Source: Leisingera thetidis (lineage in GTDB: Bacteria; Pseudomonadota; Alphaproteobacteria; Rhodobacterales; Rhodobacteraceae). From it: 64,000 nt of DNA. Every line of letters begins with the position of its first letter. Within the stretch, counting starts at the first letter, position 1. Location: NCBI RefSeq assembly GCF_025857195.1, contig NZ_CP109787.1, positions 4,281,001-4,345,000 on the forward strand. The letters run 5' to 3'. Below the pieces are notes generated by a model. It was given only the letters and a program-made list of their open reading frames with translations. It was not told the origin of the DNA and made no database searches. Positions 16,448-25,519 of this stretch are shown one piece after another. Position numbers and translations under genes: made by a program.

Positions 16448-18220
16448 ATGAACATGAATTCGATCCTTGGCTTTGAAGCCCGCTCTGTTGGCAAGGCGCC
16501 GCCTGCCATCGCAGAGTCGTCAAATAAATCACCAAATTCCAGTGACTTCTCTGAATTCGTATCTGCAGATTCCAACCGAGAAAATTCGTCTCCGGAGAAG
16601 TCTCCAGGCGCCGGCGAATCTGCAGCAGCTGATCTCAAGGCAGGCTCCCGCTCTGGTGCGGAAAGCTGGAGCGCATCTGGCGAAAAACCCGAAATGGGTC
16701 CGGCGGAACATGATGCCGAACATGTAATATCCGGATCTGAGACCGAATTGGCGGAAGACGAACCGGAGCCGGGATCAGAAATCCCGGCCATCTCCACTAC
16801 AGATGTTGCGGCGGAACCGGCGGCGTCTGTTCCTGCGGGAGTGTCTGTTGGTGAACACCAGTCCCTTCCAGTTGAAGAACAGCCCGTTGCAGAGGATTCT
16901 GAGGCAGCCATCGTGCTGCCGTCCAAAGCAAACGGCTCCGCTGCGCGGCCGGAAGCTGGCGGTTCCAACCAAGACGCGGGCGGGGCTGCTGCAGTTGCCT
17001 CGCAGCAGGATCTGGCGGCAGCCGGCGGCAGCCAAACCACAGTCCAGGCTGGGAAGGGTTCAGAAACCGGCCAAGCACTGTCTGCGGACCAAGTGCAAGG
17101 TGAGGCTGGGACCGGATTGCGCGCAGCCGTGCGGGAGATTGGAGATGCAAGTCTGTCGGCGGCAAACGGGAAATCTGGTGACGGTGCCGGCCCCTTGCAG
17201 CCAGAAGATTCGGCAAAGACGGCGGGGCCGGGCAAAACACGGGGTGAGACCGCTCAGATGCAATCTGCTGTTGCCTCAGGGCGGGAAAGCATGGTCACGA
17301 AGGGCAGCCAAATACCTGCCGGTTCCACCCCAGCCAATTCCAGTTCAGTAAATATGCAGGCAGGGGCCCAGCAGGCAGATTGGCGGCCTGACGGCACGCC
17401 GCAGGCGGCCATGCCTGCGGCTCAAGCCGCGGCACAGGCGACTCCGGCAAGTTTGCCTGCACCTAAGGGGCCGAGCCAGAAGCCGGATCCTGTCGCACCG
17501 GTGCTGAGAAGAGAGGCCTTGGCAGGAGCTGAGACGGCCACGTCCGGCAGACTGAGATCAGCGGTGCCTTCCAGCGATGGCATACAGGTTGCGCAGGTAC
17601 CGGCGGCCCGGCACGTGTTTCCGCAGAGCCCTGCTGTCCTGCAGCCTCTGATGGCGGGCGGGCTGGCCAGCGGCTCGGCGGAAGCGGAGCTGTTTTCCAG
17701 ATCCGCTGATCTGCTGTCGGGACCGTTTGGCCTGTCCAGCGAAGCGCCCGGGCTGACGCAGCTGCTGGCGGAAGCGTCCATCGGCACACAGGCTGCTCAC
17801 CGGCCGGAAGTGCCGCGGATGATTGCGGCGCAACTGGCCGAGGCCTTTGCGGCCAAGGGGAAACAAAAGGTTGAGGTGTCATTGAATCCGCAGGAGCTTG
17901 GCCATGTCAAAATGCGCGTGGTGGCCAGCGAAACAGGCATCACCATGGTTGTTCAAACGGAACGCCCTGAAACCGGTGACCTGATGCGCAGGCACATACA
18001 TGAGCTGGCGGAAGAGTTCCGCCGCATGGGGTATGAGGATATTTCGTTTGAATTCAGTGGCGGCCAAACCGGCGGCGACCGGTCGGGCCAAGAACCGGAT
18101 GGCGGCTCCGGGCAGGCCGGCGGTGAGGCAGGAGCGCCTGGTGCCGGTGCTGCGGATACCCGGGAACCAGCAATACAAAACCTCCGGCATGGCAGTGCCG
18201 GCGTGGACATGAGGGTCTGA
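16448..18220 (+). CDS. fliK: Flagellar hook-length control protein FliK
   Basis: FliK is the exported ruler that stops hook growth and switches FlhB specificity. The 590-residue protein has a long low-complexity region rich in Ala, Ser, Gly, Glu and Gln (about residues 20-440) and a C-terminal hook-length domain at about 455-535, with KVEVSLNPQELGHVKMRVV (split) and LMRRHIHELAEEFRRMGY. The ATG at 16448 follows GGAAAG by about seven bases; a GTG at 16442 would add two residues. It is followed after four bases by flgD. Confidence 0.93.
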   Translation: MNMNSILGFEARSVGKAPPAIAESSNKSPNSSDFSEFVSADSNRENSSPEKSPGAGESAAADLKAGSRSGAESWSASGEKPEMGPAEHDAEHVISGSETELAEDEPEPGSEIPAISTTDVAAEPAASVPAGVSVGEHQSLPVEEQPVAEDSEAAIVLPSKANGSAARPEAGGSNQDAGGAAAVASQQDLAAAGGSQTTVQAGKGSETGQALSADQVQGEAGTGLRAAVREIGDASLSAANGKSGDGAGPLQPEDSAKTAGPGKTRGETAQMQSAVASGRESMVTKGSQIPAGSTPANSSSVNMQAGAQQADWRPDGTPQAAMPAAQAAAQATPASLPAPKGPSQKPDPVAPVLRREALAGAETATSGRLRSAVPSSDGIQVAQVPAARHVFPQSPAVLQPLMAGGLASGSAEAELFSRSADLLSGPFGLSSEAPGLTQLLAEASIGTQAAHRPEVPRMIAAQLAEAFAAKGKQKVEVSLNPQELGHVKMRVVASETGITMVVQTERPETGDLMRRHIHELAEEFRRMGYEDISFEFSGGQTGGDRSGQEPDGGSGQAGGEAGAPGAGAADTREPAIQNLRHGSAGVDMRV

Positions 18221-18224
18221 TCAC

Positions 18225-18902
18225 ATGACAACTGCAGTAACATCCGCGGGCTACTCCGCAGGGCAAACTTCTACGCAGCGGGCCGCGTCCCAGCAGACTG
18301 CCGGTCTGACCTCGGATTTCGAAACTTTCGTGAAGATGCTGACCGCGCAGGCGACCAATCAGGATCCTTTGGAACCTATGGATTCGACCGAATATGCAGC
18401 GCAGCTGGCGCAATTCTCGATGGTTGAACAGCAGACCAAGAGCAACACGCTTCTGGAGGGGCTGCAGTCGCAGCTTGGACTGGCCAATATGGCGGCGCTG
18501 TCGGGCTGGGTCGGGATGGAGGCACGCGCCGTGGCGCCTGGCTATTTCGACGGCAGCAACGCGGTTACCATTGCGCCTAATCCGGCTGCTGCCGCGGATT
18601 CGGTAACATTGGTGGTGCAGGATGAAAACGGTACCGAAGTTCAGCGCGTCACCTTGCCGGTTTCGGCCGAGCCGTATCGGTGGAATGGGCTGGATGATGA
18701 TGGCAACCCGCTTGAGACAGGCGAATATGCCTTTGTCATCGAAAGCAGGAAGGGGGATGACTTGCTGCTGCAGGAGTATGCCGAGATTTATTTCAAGGTG
18801 AACGAAACCCGGATGCAGGGCGGTGAAGTCGGCCTGATCACCGAAGGCGGTTCGGTGGTTCTGGCGTCGTCGGTAAGTGCGCTTCGCGAGCCTGAGACCT
18901 GA
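18225..18902 (+). CDS. flgD: Flagellar hook assembly (capping) protein FlgD
   Basis: FlgD caps the growing hook and is required for FlgE polymerisation. The 225-residue product has the N-terminal FlgD domain (FVKMLTAQATNQDPLEPMDS and EYAAQLAQFSMVEQQ, residues 34-70), then the Tudor/fibronectin-like C-terminal domain with LVVQDENGTEV and the YRWNGLDDDGNPLETGEY segment. It follows fliK by four bases. The hook gene flgE is not in the window. Confidence 0.95.
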   Translation: MTTAVTSAGYSAGQTSTQRAASQQTAGLTSDFETFVKMLTAQATNQDPLEPMDSTEYAAQLAQFSMVEQQTKSNTLLEGLQSQLGLANMAALSGWVGMEARAVAPGYFDGSNAVTIAPNPAAAADSVTLVVQDENGTEVQRVTLPVSAEPYRWNGLDDDGNPLETGEYAFVIESRKGDDLLLQEYAEIYFKVNETRMQGGEVGLITEGGSVVLASSVSALREPET

Positions 18903-19032
18903 TCTGGCAGTATGCGCGGGCGGGAAAACTGTCTAAGAACAGGGCGGCATAAAACCGGAGACCGCCCTGCAACAACTGTCTGACCAGTTCGAAGCCCGCC
19001 TTTTTGCGCATTTATCTGCATCTGGGCTGCAT

Positions 19033-19827
19033 GTGCCAGCTCCCCGGCGTTTGGCGGGCGGGCGTTCCAACCATGTCTGGCGGGCAGGCGGGCTGGTGAT
19101 AAAGCTATATGCAGGAGATGGCGCCAACCCGCTGTTTGCCAATGATCCTGCGCGTGAAATTGCAGTGCTGACAACACTGTCGGGTACCGGCATGGTGCCG
19201 CCGCTTGTGCAGACTGGCGACTTTGAGGGCCGGCGGTGGCTGGGTTACGCGCATGTGAACGGCAGCCCTTGGCAGAAGGATAGCGGCCATGTGGCGCAGC
19301 TTCTGGGGCGTTTGCACGATCTGGCACCGCCGCCCGGGCTGCCGCTGGGGGTAAATGGCAGTACGGCGTTGGAAAACCAAACTGTTGAAATCCTTGAAAA
19401 TTGCAGTAACCGGGAAAAGTTGGCGGCGTTGCGCCCGCTGGGCCGGGTACCGCCTTTGCCGCAGCCGGTGCTCATTCATGGCGACCCGGTGCCCGGCAAC
19501 CTGCTGGCGCATGACGGCACCCTGACATTGATTGACTGGCAATGCCCGCAAATCGGTGATCCGGCTGAGGATCTGTCCCTGTTTCTGTCGCCGGCTATGC
19601 AGCTGATGTATCGGGGGGCGCCGCTGTCGCAGGCGGAGGAAGACGCGTTTCTCCGGGCTTATCCCGATCCGCGGATTGCTGGACGGACCCTGGCCCTGAA
19701 GCCTTGGTTCCATTGGCGTATGGCATCCTATTGCCTGTGGCGGGCCGAGCGCGGAGGTGCGAAAGACTGGCAGGCGTTTGAGCTGGAGCGCGCAGCGCTT
19801 CAGTCCATCAGGCCCAGAACCGCATAG
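19033..19827 (+). CDS. Aminoglycoside phosphotransferase/choline kinase-fold phosphotransferase
   Basis: The protein has a kinase-like fold: the Gly-rich GGRSNHVWRAGG lead at residues 9-20, the nucleotide-binding Lys in GLVIKLY, the Brenner motif HGDPVPGNLL with catalytic Asp, and the metal-binding Asp in TLIDWQCP. The substrate is unknown; thiamine, choline or a small alcohol are family options. From GTG 19033 the length is 264. The same frame is open back to 18937 and reads LQQLSDQFEARLFAHL, which looks coding, with GGAG six bases before a CTG at 18967, so the true start may be non-canonical. Its 3' end overlaps the convergent oxidoreductase by 28 bases. Confidence 0.8.
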   Translation: MPAPRRLAGGRSNHVWRAGGLVIKLYAGDGANPLFANDPAREIAVLTTLSGTGMVPPLVQTGDFEGRRWLGYAHVNGSPWQKDSGHVAQLLGRLHDLAPPPGLPLGVNGSTALENQTVEILENCSNREKLAALRPLGRVPPLPQPVLIHGDPVPGNLLAHDGTLTLIDWQCPQIGDPAEDLSLFLSPAMQLMYRGAPLSQAEEDAFLRAYPDPRIAGRTLALKPWFHWRMASYCLWRAERGGAKDWQAFELERAALQSIRPRTA

Positions 19828-21119
19828 GCCGGCGGCATCACAACACGGCGCGCCCTTCCGAACGGGAAGCGCGCCATTTTCCGGACTGCGGGAGAATAGG
19901 GTAAGCCGGGAGTGCGTCCTTGTACCAAATCGCTCAGCAGCCTGCCGGCATAGCTGCCCATTGCCACCCCATTGCCATGATAGCAAAGCCCGGCGAACAT
20001 CCCCGGATGCTCTGGAACGGGGCCGATGAAGGGCACCAGATTGCGCGACAGGCAGACCATGCCGGACCAGCAGTGCGTGGTTTCGACGCTGCTCCAGGCC
20101 GGGAACATGGCCTCGAAATCCTGCCGCAGCTTATACCGTATCGCGGCTTCGGCCCGGGGCGAGGCCAGCAACCCGCCGCGCATCCCGAACAGGAAGCGTT
20201 TGTCCGGCATCAGGCGGAAATAGTGCAGCAGGTTGCGGGTGTCATAGGCCATCTGATGCGAGAACCAGCCCTGCGCCTGCAATTCTGCTTCAGCCAGCGG
20301 GCGGGTCACCATGACCGTGGACTGCGCAGGCATGTAGCGCCCGGCAAGCCAGCCGGGCAGGTCCTCGGAGGAATAGCCATTGGTGGCAATGACGACCTTG
20401 GAGGTCCGCAAAACCCCTTGATCAGTCTCTGTTTCGTAGCCGCCGCCGATCTGCCCCACGGCGTGCGCAGCGCTGCGCTGGTACAGTTCGGCGCCTGTTT
20501 TTTGCGCGGCGCCGGCTAGGCCAAACAGGTACTTGCGCGGGTTGAGCGCAAAGCCTGCGGGCATTGTCAGCGCCGCGTGGAAACTGCCGTTCAGCCCCTT
20601 GCCCGCCAGTTGCTCGCGGGTCAGGAAATCCGGCGTCTGCCCGGCCTTTCGCATCATCTCCGCTTCCGCCCGCAGGCGGCGAGCGGCCTTTTCGCTATGC
20701 GCCAGCCGGGTTTCCCCCTGCGAATGGGTGTCTGCCACGATGCCATGCGTGTCCAGCAGATCCCGCACCAGATCAACGGCGGCTACCTCGCTGGCATCAT
20801 AGGTATCGGCCGCAGAACTGCCGAAGAGGCGGCGCATGGCGCTGCCGGAGAGCTTGGAGCCGCCGAGGCAGCAGAAGCCGCCATTGCGGCCAGAGGCACC
20901 CCAACCCGGTGTTTCCGCCTCCAGCACCGCGGCAGAGACGCCGCTTTCCGCCAGGTGCAGCGCCGCCGACAGGCCGGTGAAACCGCCGCCGATGATGGCA
21001 ACATCGGCAACGGCGTCGCCCTGCAGCACCGGCCAGTCCGGTGCTGCGATGGTCTCGTCCCACCAGCAATTATTGCGCGGGCCGGGGCCATAGGCGTAGT
21101 CGGAAAAGATCCGCCGCAT
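19800..21119 (-). CDS. puuB: FAD-dependent amine oxidoreductase, gamma-glutamylputrescine oxidase-like
   Basis: A DAO-family flavoenzyme of 439 residues with the dinucleotide-binding motif VAIIGGGFTGLSAALHLAES at about 40-59 and a C-terminal CYHGNGVAMGSYAG flavin-contact segment. The N-terminus (YAYGPGPRNNCWWDE) is typical of PuuB-like enzymes that oxidise gamma-glutamylated putrescine. It is the last gene of the potF-potG-potH-potI operon; its ATG shares one base with the potI stop. No gamma-glutamylputrescine synthetase is in the window, so direct amine oxidation is an alternative. The substrate assignment is inferred from context. Confidence 0.8.
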   Translation of the reverse strand: MRRIFSDYAYGPGPRNNCWWDETIAAPDWPVLQGDAVADVAIIGGGFTGLSAALHLAESGVSAAVLEAETPGWGASGRNGGFCCLGGSKLSGSAMRRLFGSSAADTYDASEVAAVDLVRDLLDTHGIVADTHSQGETRLAHSEKAARRLRAEAEMMRKAGQTPDFLTREQLAGKGLNGSFHAALTMPAGFALNPRKYLFGLAGAAQKTGAELYQRSAAHAVGQIGGGYETETDQGVLRTSKVVIATNGYSSEDLPGWLAGRYMPAQSTVMVTRPLAEAELQAQGWFSHQMAYDTRNLLHYFRLMPDKRFLFGMRGGLLASPRAEAAIRYKLRQDFEAMFPAWSSVETTHCWSGMVCLSRNLVPFIGPVPEHPGMFAGLCYHGNGVAMGSYAGRLLSDLVQGRTPGLPYSPAVRKMARFPFGRARRVVMPPAYAVLGLMD

Positions 21120-21934
21120 CAGGCGCGCACTGCGGCTTGTTCTTCACGCTTCTGGCGGGTCACCTGATGCTTGGTCACCAGCGAGGCGGTGATGACGCCT
21201 ATGGTGACGATGCTGATCATGATCGTCGAAAGCGCGTTGATTTCGGGGCTGACGCCCAGGCGAACGGCCGAGAAAATCTTGATCGGCAGGGTGGTCGCCG
21301 AGGGGCCGGAGGTGAAGGAAGCAATCACCAGGTCATCGAGCGACAGGGTGAAGGCCAGGAGCCAGCCGGAAATCACCGCGGGCGCAATGATCGGCAGGGT
21401 CACCAAGCGGAAGGCCTCGGCCGCCGAACAGCCCAGATCCAGCGCCGCTTCCTCCAGCGAGCGGTCGAAGCTCACCAGCCGCGAGGAGACCACCACCGAG
21501 ACATAACACATGGAGAATGTGGTATGCGCCAGCACGATAGTGAACACGCCGCGGTCCAGTCCGATGCCGATGAACAGCAGGAGCAGCGACAGGCCGGTAA
21601 TCACTTCAGGCATCACCAGCGGCGCATAGATCATGCCGGAGAATAGCGTCCGCCCCATGAACCGCCCGCCGCGCACCAGCACATAAGCTGCGATGGTGCC
21701 CAGCACGGTGGCCATGGTGGAGGAGAACACGGCAACCTTGATGGTCACCCAGGCGGCGTTCAGGAACGCCTCGTTCTGCAGCAGTTCACCGTACCATTTG
21801 GTCGAGAAACCGGCCCAGACAGTCACCAGCTTGCTTTCATTGAAGCTGAAGATGACGAGGATCACCATCGGGATGTAAAGGAAGGCAAAGCCAAGGGTCA
21901 GCGATACGGCGTTAAACCAGCTCATACGGTTCAT
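21119..21934 (-). CDS. potI: Polyamine ABC transporter permease, PotI/PotC type
   Basis: This is an inner-membrane permease of a spermidine/putrescine importer. The ATG at 21934 has AGGAGG seven bases upstream and yields 271 residues; the open frame further upstream is a shadow of potH. Six membrane segments are visible, with the cytoplasmic ATPase-contact EAA loop near EEAALDLGCSAAEAFRLVTL (about residues 170-190). Four-base overlap with potH and one-base overlap with the oxidase gene show tight coupling. Confidence 0.93.
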   Translation of the reverse strand: MNRMSWFNAVSLTLGFAFLYIPMVILVIFSFNESKLVTVWAGFSTKWYGELLQNEAFLNAAWVTIKVAVFSSTMATVLGTIAAYVLVRGGRFMGRTLFSGMIYAPLVMPEVITGLSLLLLFIGIGLDRGVFTIVLAHTTFSMCYVSVVVSSRLVSFDRSLEEAALDLGCSAAEAFRLVTLPIIAPAVISGWLLAFTLSLDDLVIASFTSGPSATTLPIKIFSAVRLGVSPEINALSTIMISIVTIGVITASLVTKHQVTRQKREEQAAVRA

Positions 21935-23049
21935 TGCTCTGCCTCCTGCTGTTTTTGCTGATTGCGCTGGAACAGAACGATCGGGATGATGAGCAGCAGC
22001 AGCAGAACCACTGCCACGGCGGATGCTACCGGCCAGTCGCGGTTGGAGAAGAACTCCTCCCACAGCACCTTGCCGATCATCAGCGTGTCGGAACCGCCCA
22101 GCAGCGACGGGATCACGAATTCACCCAGCACCGGGATGAAGACCAGGAAGCTGCCGGCAATGATGCCGTTTTTCGACAGCGGTATGGTCACCAGCCAGAA
22201 AGCCGTCAGGCGTGAGCAGCCGAGGTCTTCGGCAGCTTCGATCAGCGAGCCGTCGAGCCGCTCCAGCGCGGAATACACCGGCAGGATCATGAACGGCAGG
22301 TAGGTGTAGACGATGCCGATATAGACCGCGGAATTGGTGTTGAGGATGGTCAGCGGTTCCGAAATTACCCCGGTCCACATCAGGAGTTGATTGAGGAAAC
22401 CTTCGTTCGACAGAATCCCCATCCACGCGTAGACGCGGATCAGGAAGGACGTCCAGAACGGCAGGATCACCAGCATCATCAGCGTGGGCCGCCATTCCTC
22501 CGGCGCGCGGGCCATGCCGTAGGCAATCGGATACCCCGCCAGCAGGGTGAAGAAGGTCGAGATGACGGCAATCTTCAATGAACTGAGGTAGGCTTTCCAG
22601 TAGAGGTCATCTTCGGTCAGCCAGATGAAATTCTCGAAATCGAGTTCCGCAATGAAGGCGGCAATCCCTTCGGCCCAATCGAACTGCGGGAAATAGGGCG
22701 GCCGGGCGATGGCCGCGTCCGACAGCGAGATCTTTAGGACGATGACAAACGGCACCAGGAACAGCGCCAGGAGCCAGACATAAGGTGTCCCGATAAGAAG
22801 GTTCTTGGATACAGCAGATCTCTGAGATTCGCTGAGTGACTGCCAAAGCAGGTATGCCAACCCACCTAGGATGAGTGATTGAGCAAAATACTCAAGCAGT
22901 GGTGTCAAGAAGATAGCAGTTGATGGCACAAAGCCAAAGTGGGTTGCCCCCAAAAGGGTGAGCATCAGCCAAAACAGACCCAAGGCGGAGCCGAGTACCA
23001 AAACTGCAAGCGTCAGCGCGATCAGAATATTATTAAAACGGCGCATCAT
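21931..23049 (-). CDS. potH: Polyamine ABC transporter permease, PotH/PotB type, with extra N-terminal membrane segments
   Basis: A permease of 372 residues starting at an ATG overlapping the potG stop by four bases. The canonical permease begins at about residue 88 (GTPYVWLLALFLVPFVIVL) and contains the EAA loop IEAAEDLGCSRLTAFWLVTI. In front of it are about 85 residues with two additional hydrophobic segments (ILIALTLAVLVLGSALGLFW and FLTPLLEYFAQSLILGGLAY). The DNA for this extension (about 22800-23040) is visibly more A/T-rich than its surroundings. Usual PotH proteins are near 310 residues. The transport role is firm; the role of the extension is unknown. Confidence 0.9.
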   Translation of the reverse strand: MMRRFNNILIALTLAVLVLGSALGLFWLMLTLLGATHFGFVPSTAIFLTPLLEYFAQSLILGGLAYLLWQSLSESQRSAVSKNLLIGTPYVWLLALFLVPFVIVLKISLSDAAIARPPYFPQFDWAEGIAAFIAELDFENFIWLTEDDLYWKAYLSSLKIAVISTFFTLLAGYPIAYGMARAPEEWRPTLMMLVILPFWTSFLIRVYAWMGILSNEGFLNQLLMWTGVISEPLTILNTNSAVYIGIVYTYLPFMILPVYSALERLDGSLIEAAEDLGCSRLTAFWLVTIPLSKNGIIAGSFLVFIPVLGEFVIPSLLGGSDTLMIGKVLWEEFFSNRDWPVASAVAVVLLLLLIIPIVLFQRNQQKQQEAEQ

Positions 23050-24173
23050 TCTGCCAGCAGAACGCCTGCCGTGGCGGTCCAGGACAGCCAGACAGTGTCT
23101 TCCCAGGTAAAGGCGCGGCGGGCGATGCGGCGGGTATTGGCGGTCTGCGCCTTGATTACCGCGCCGGTGGGCAGTTCCACATGATAGGTGGAGATATTGC
23201 CCAGATAAGCGATGTCGAGAATGCGGCCCTGAACGGCGTTGTCCGCCCCGGCCGGCTGTTCGGCGCTGATCGAGACTTTCTCCGGCCGGATTGCCAGATG
23301 GCATTTCTGCCCATCGGAAAACCCGTTTGGCGACTGCACGCTCAGCGGCGGGTGGGATTCGTGCCACGACATGGCGTAAGTATCGCCGCCATTGGGTTTG
23401 GCGGTGCCTTCGATCAGGTTCACGTCGCCAATGAAGTCAGCGACATAGACCGAGTTCGGCGTCTCGTAGATCCGGTCCGGGGTTGCCACTTGGATGATCT
23501 TGCCGTGGTCCATCACGGCCACGCGGGAGGCTACGGTCATTGCCTCCTCCTGGTCGTGGGTCACGATCACAAAGGTGGTGCCGGTCTTTTCCTGGATGTC
23601 CATAAGTTCAAACTGAGTGTCCTGGCGGAGCTTTTTGTCCAGTGCGCCCAGCGGTTCGTCCAGCAACAGCAGTTTCGGCGCCTTTGCCAGCGACCGGGCC
23701 AGTGCCACCCGCTGCCGCTGGCCGCCGGAGATCTGATGCGGCTTGCGGCGGGCGAATTTCTCCAGCCGGGTCAGACGCAGCATCTCTTCGACCCGGTCGT
23801 TGATGTCATGCTTGGGCATACCTCCTCGCTTCAGGCCAAAGGCGATGTTTTCCCAGATCGACAGATGCGGGAACAGCGCATAGGACTGGAACATCATGTT
23901 CACGGCGCGTTTGTTGGGGGGAACCGGGGCAATATCCTGCCCGGCCAGAAATATCTTGCCTTCGGTCGGGGTTTCAAACCCGGCCAGCATCCGCATCAGC
24001 GTGGTCTTGCCGCAGCCTGACGGGCCCAGAAGCGCGTAGAATTCCCGCTCGTAGATGTCGATGGTCAAGTTGTCGATAGCGGTGAACTCACCATAGCGTT
24101 TGGTGACGTTCTGAAAGTGAATCAGGGGTTTAGCCTCAGGATCATTCCAGGGTTCGAAGACTGAAGTAGTCAA
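23046..24173 (-). CDS. potG: Polyamine ABC transporter ATP-binding protein, PotG/PotA type
   Basis: The ATPase subunit of the first polyamine importer. Walker A is GPSGCGKTT, the signature SGGQRQRVALARSLA and Walker B LLLLDEPLGALDKKLR follow, then the switch His in VIVTHDQEEAM and a C-terminal TOBE domain with HLAIRPEKVSI. The start is a TTG at 24173 with GAGG six bases upstream, giving 375 residues; the upstream open frame has no support. It overlaps potH by four bases. Confidence 0.93.
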   Translation of the reverse strand: MTTSVFEPWNDPEAKPLIHFQNVTKRYGEFTAIDNLTIDIYEREFYALLGPSGCGKTTLMRMLAGFETPTEGKIFLAGQDIAPVPPNKRAVNMMFQSYALFPHLSIWENIAFGLKRGGMPKHDINDRVEEMLRLTRLEKFARRKPHQISGGQRQRVALARSLAKAPKLLLLDEPLGALDKKLRQDTQFELMDIQEKTGTTFVIVTHDQEEAMTVASRVAVMDHGKIIQVATPDRIYETPNSVYVADFIGDVNLIEGTAKPNGGDTYAMSWHESHPPLSVQSPNGFSDGQKCHLAIRPEKVSISAEQPAGADNAVQGRILDIAYLGNISTYHVELPTGAVIKAQTANTRRIARRAFTWEDTVWLSWTATAGVLLAE

Positions 24174-24248
24174 GCCGGGCCTCTTCTGCGAAGTTGTGCG
24201 CGAATGTCTCGGTTGGCCGCGCCGGAGTGCCCAGGCGCGTCGGGAAAT

Positions 24249-24271
24249 GCGGGGCGGCAGTTGCGCCCCGC
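24249..24271 (-). terminator. Intercistronic hairpin between potF and potG
   Basis: GCGGGGCG at 24249-24256 pairs with CGCCCCGC at 24264-24271 around a 7-base loop, directly after the potF stop. No T tract follows. Such hairpins commonly protect the abundant binding-protein mRNA from 3' decay; that role is inferred. Confidence 0.6.
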
Positions 24272-24288
24272 CGGCCATGTGCGGCTGA

Positions 24289-25377
24289 TCAGGTGCCGGA
24301 TTTGACCTTGGTCCACATGCGGGTGGCCTTGCGCTGCAATTTCGCCGGGTAGCTTTCCTTGATGTACAAGTTCTTGACGGTGTCCTCGTTGGGGTAGATT
24401 GCCGGATCGCCGATGACATCCTCCTCAAGGAACTCCTGGCTCGCCTTGTTTCCGTTGGCGTAATAGACATAGTTCGATGCCGCCGCCATGTTCTGCGCAT
24501 CCATGATGAAATTCAGGAATTTGTGCGCGCCTTCCGGGTTCGGGGCGTCAACCGGGATGGCCAGCTGGTCGAACCACATCAGCGCGCCTTCCTTGGGTGC
24601 GTTGAACTCAATCTCGACGCCATTGTCCGCCTCGACCGCACGGTCACGGGCCTGCAGAATGTCGCCGGACCAGCCGAAGGCCACGCAGATATCGCCATTT
24701 GCCAGCGCATTGATGTATTCGGAGCTGTGGAACTTGGTGATATAGGGCCGGACGCCCAGTAGTACCGGCTCGGCCTTGGCCACAACGTCCGGGTCCGCGC
24801 TGTTGGGATCTTCCCCGATGTACTGCAAGGCCGCCGGGATCATTTCGTCCGGCGCGTCCAGGAAATGCACACCGCAGCTGGCCAATTTCGCCATGTTTTC
24901 GGGGTTGAAGACCAGTTCCAGCGATTCGATCGGGGCATCTTCTCCCAGCACTTCCTTGACCTTGCCGACATTCACTCCGATGCCGGTGGTGCCCCACATG
25001 TAGTTGACCGAGTAGGCGTTGCCGGGATCATAACGGGCGGTCCGCTCCTGGATCGCATCCCACATGTTTTCCGAGTTGGGCAGCTTGGAGAAGTCGAGCT
25101 TCTGGAACGCGCCTGCCTGGATCTGCCGCGCCAAGAAAGAACCGGTCGGCACCACCACGTCATAGCCGGAGCCGCCCGCCAGCATCTTGGTCTCCAGAAC
25201 CTCGTTGCTGTCAAAGACGTCGTAAATCAGGTCGATGCCAGTTTCGGTTTCGAATTTCTCCAGAAGGCTTTCATCAATATAATCCGACCAATTGTAGACG
25301 CGCACCTCTTCCGCGGATGCGGCGGCGGCCGTGCCAAGGGCAACGACGGCGGTCATGGTCATCGTTTTCAGTGTCAT
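24289..25377 (-). CDS. potF: Periplasmic putrescine/spermidine-binding protein PotF
   Basis: The solute receptor of the first polyamine importer. The ATG at 25377 with AGGGAG upstream gives a 362-residue precursor with a Sec signal (TAVVALGTAAAASA, cleavage near residue 22). The mature part starts EEVRVYNWSDYIDESLLEKF, the PotF/PotD signature in which the Trp and Asp help bind amines. The family segments YDVVVPTGSFLARQI and SVNYMWGTTGIGVN follow. It is the first gene of the operon and faces the GntR regulator gene. Confidence 0.94.
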   Translation of the reverse strand: MTLKTMTMTAVVALGTAAAASAEEVRVYNWSDYIDESLLEKFETETGIDLIYDVFDSNEVLETKMLAGGSGYDVVVPTGSFLARQIQAGAFQKLDFSKLPNSENMWDAIQERTARYDPGNAYSVNYMWGTTGIGVNVGKVKEVLGEDAPIESLELVFNPENMAKLASCGVHFLDAPDEMIPAALQYIGEDPNSADPDVVAKAEPVLLGVRPYITKFHSSEYINALANGDICVAFGWSGDILQARDRAVEADNGVEIEFNAPKEGALMWFDQLAIPVDAPNPEGAHKFLNFIMDAQNMAAASNYVYYANGNKASQEFLEEDVIGDPAIYPNEDTVKNLYIKESYPAKLQRKATRMWTKVKSGT

Positions 25378-25519
25378 GAATTTCTCCCTGTGCGTGCCGG
25401 TTTCCGGGTCCGGCTGTGAGAGGATTTGATCAAGTTTTGCCGCGTTCGGCAATACTCTTTATGTTTTCACTTGGCTCAGGATGGTGCAAGCTGGCCAAAA
25501 TTGAGGAGGAAATCCACAG
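25378..25519. promoter_or_regulatory. Divergent potF/gntR promoter region with candidate GntR operator
   Basis: Positions 25424-25433 read ATTTGATCAA, centred on a TTGATCAA palindrome. The core TTTGATCA recurs in the longer palindrome before the aminotransferase gene at 26223-26240. A regulator encoded between the two sites is the natural candidate to bind both. I see no confident -35/-10 pair. Confidence 0.5.
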
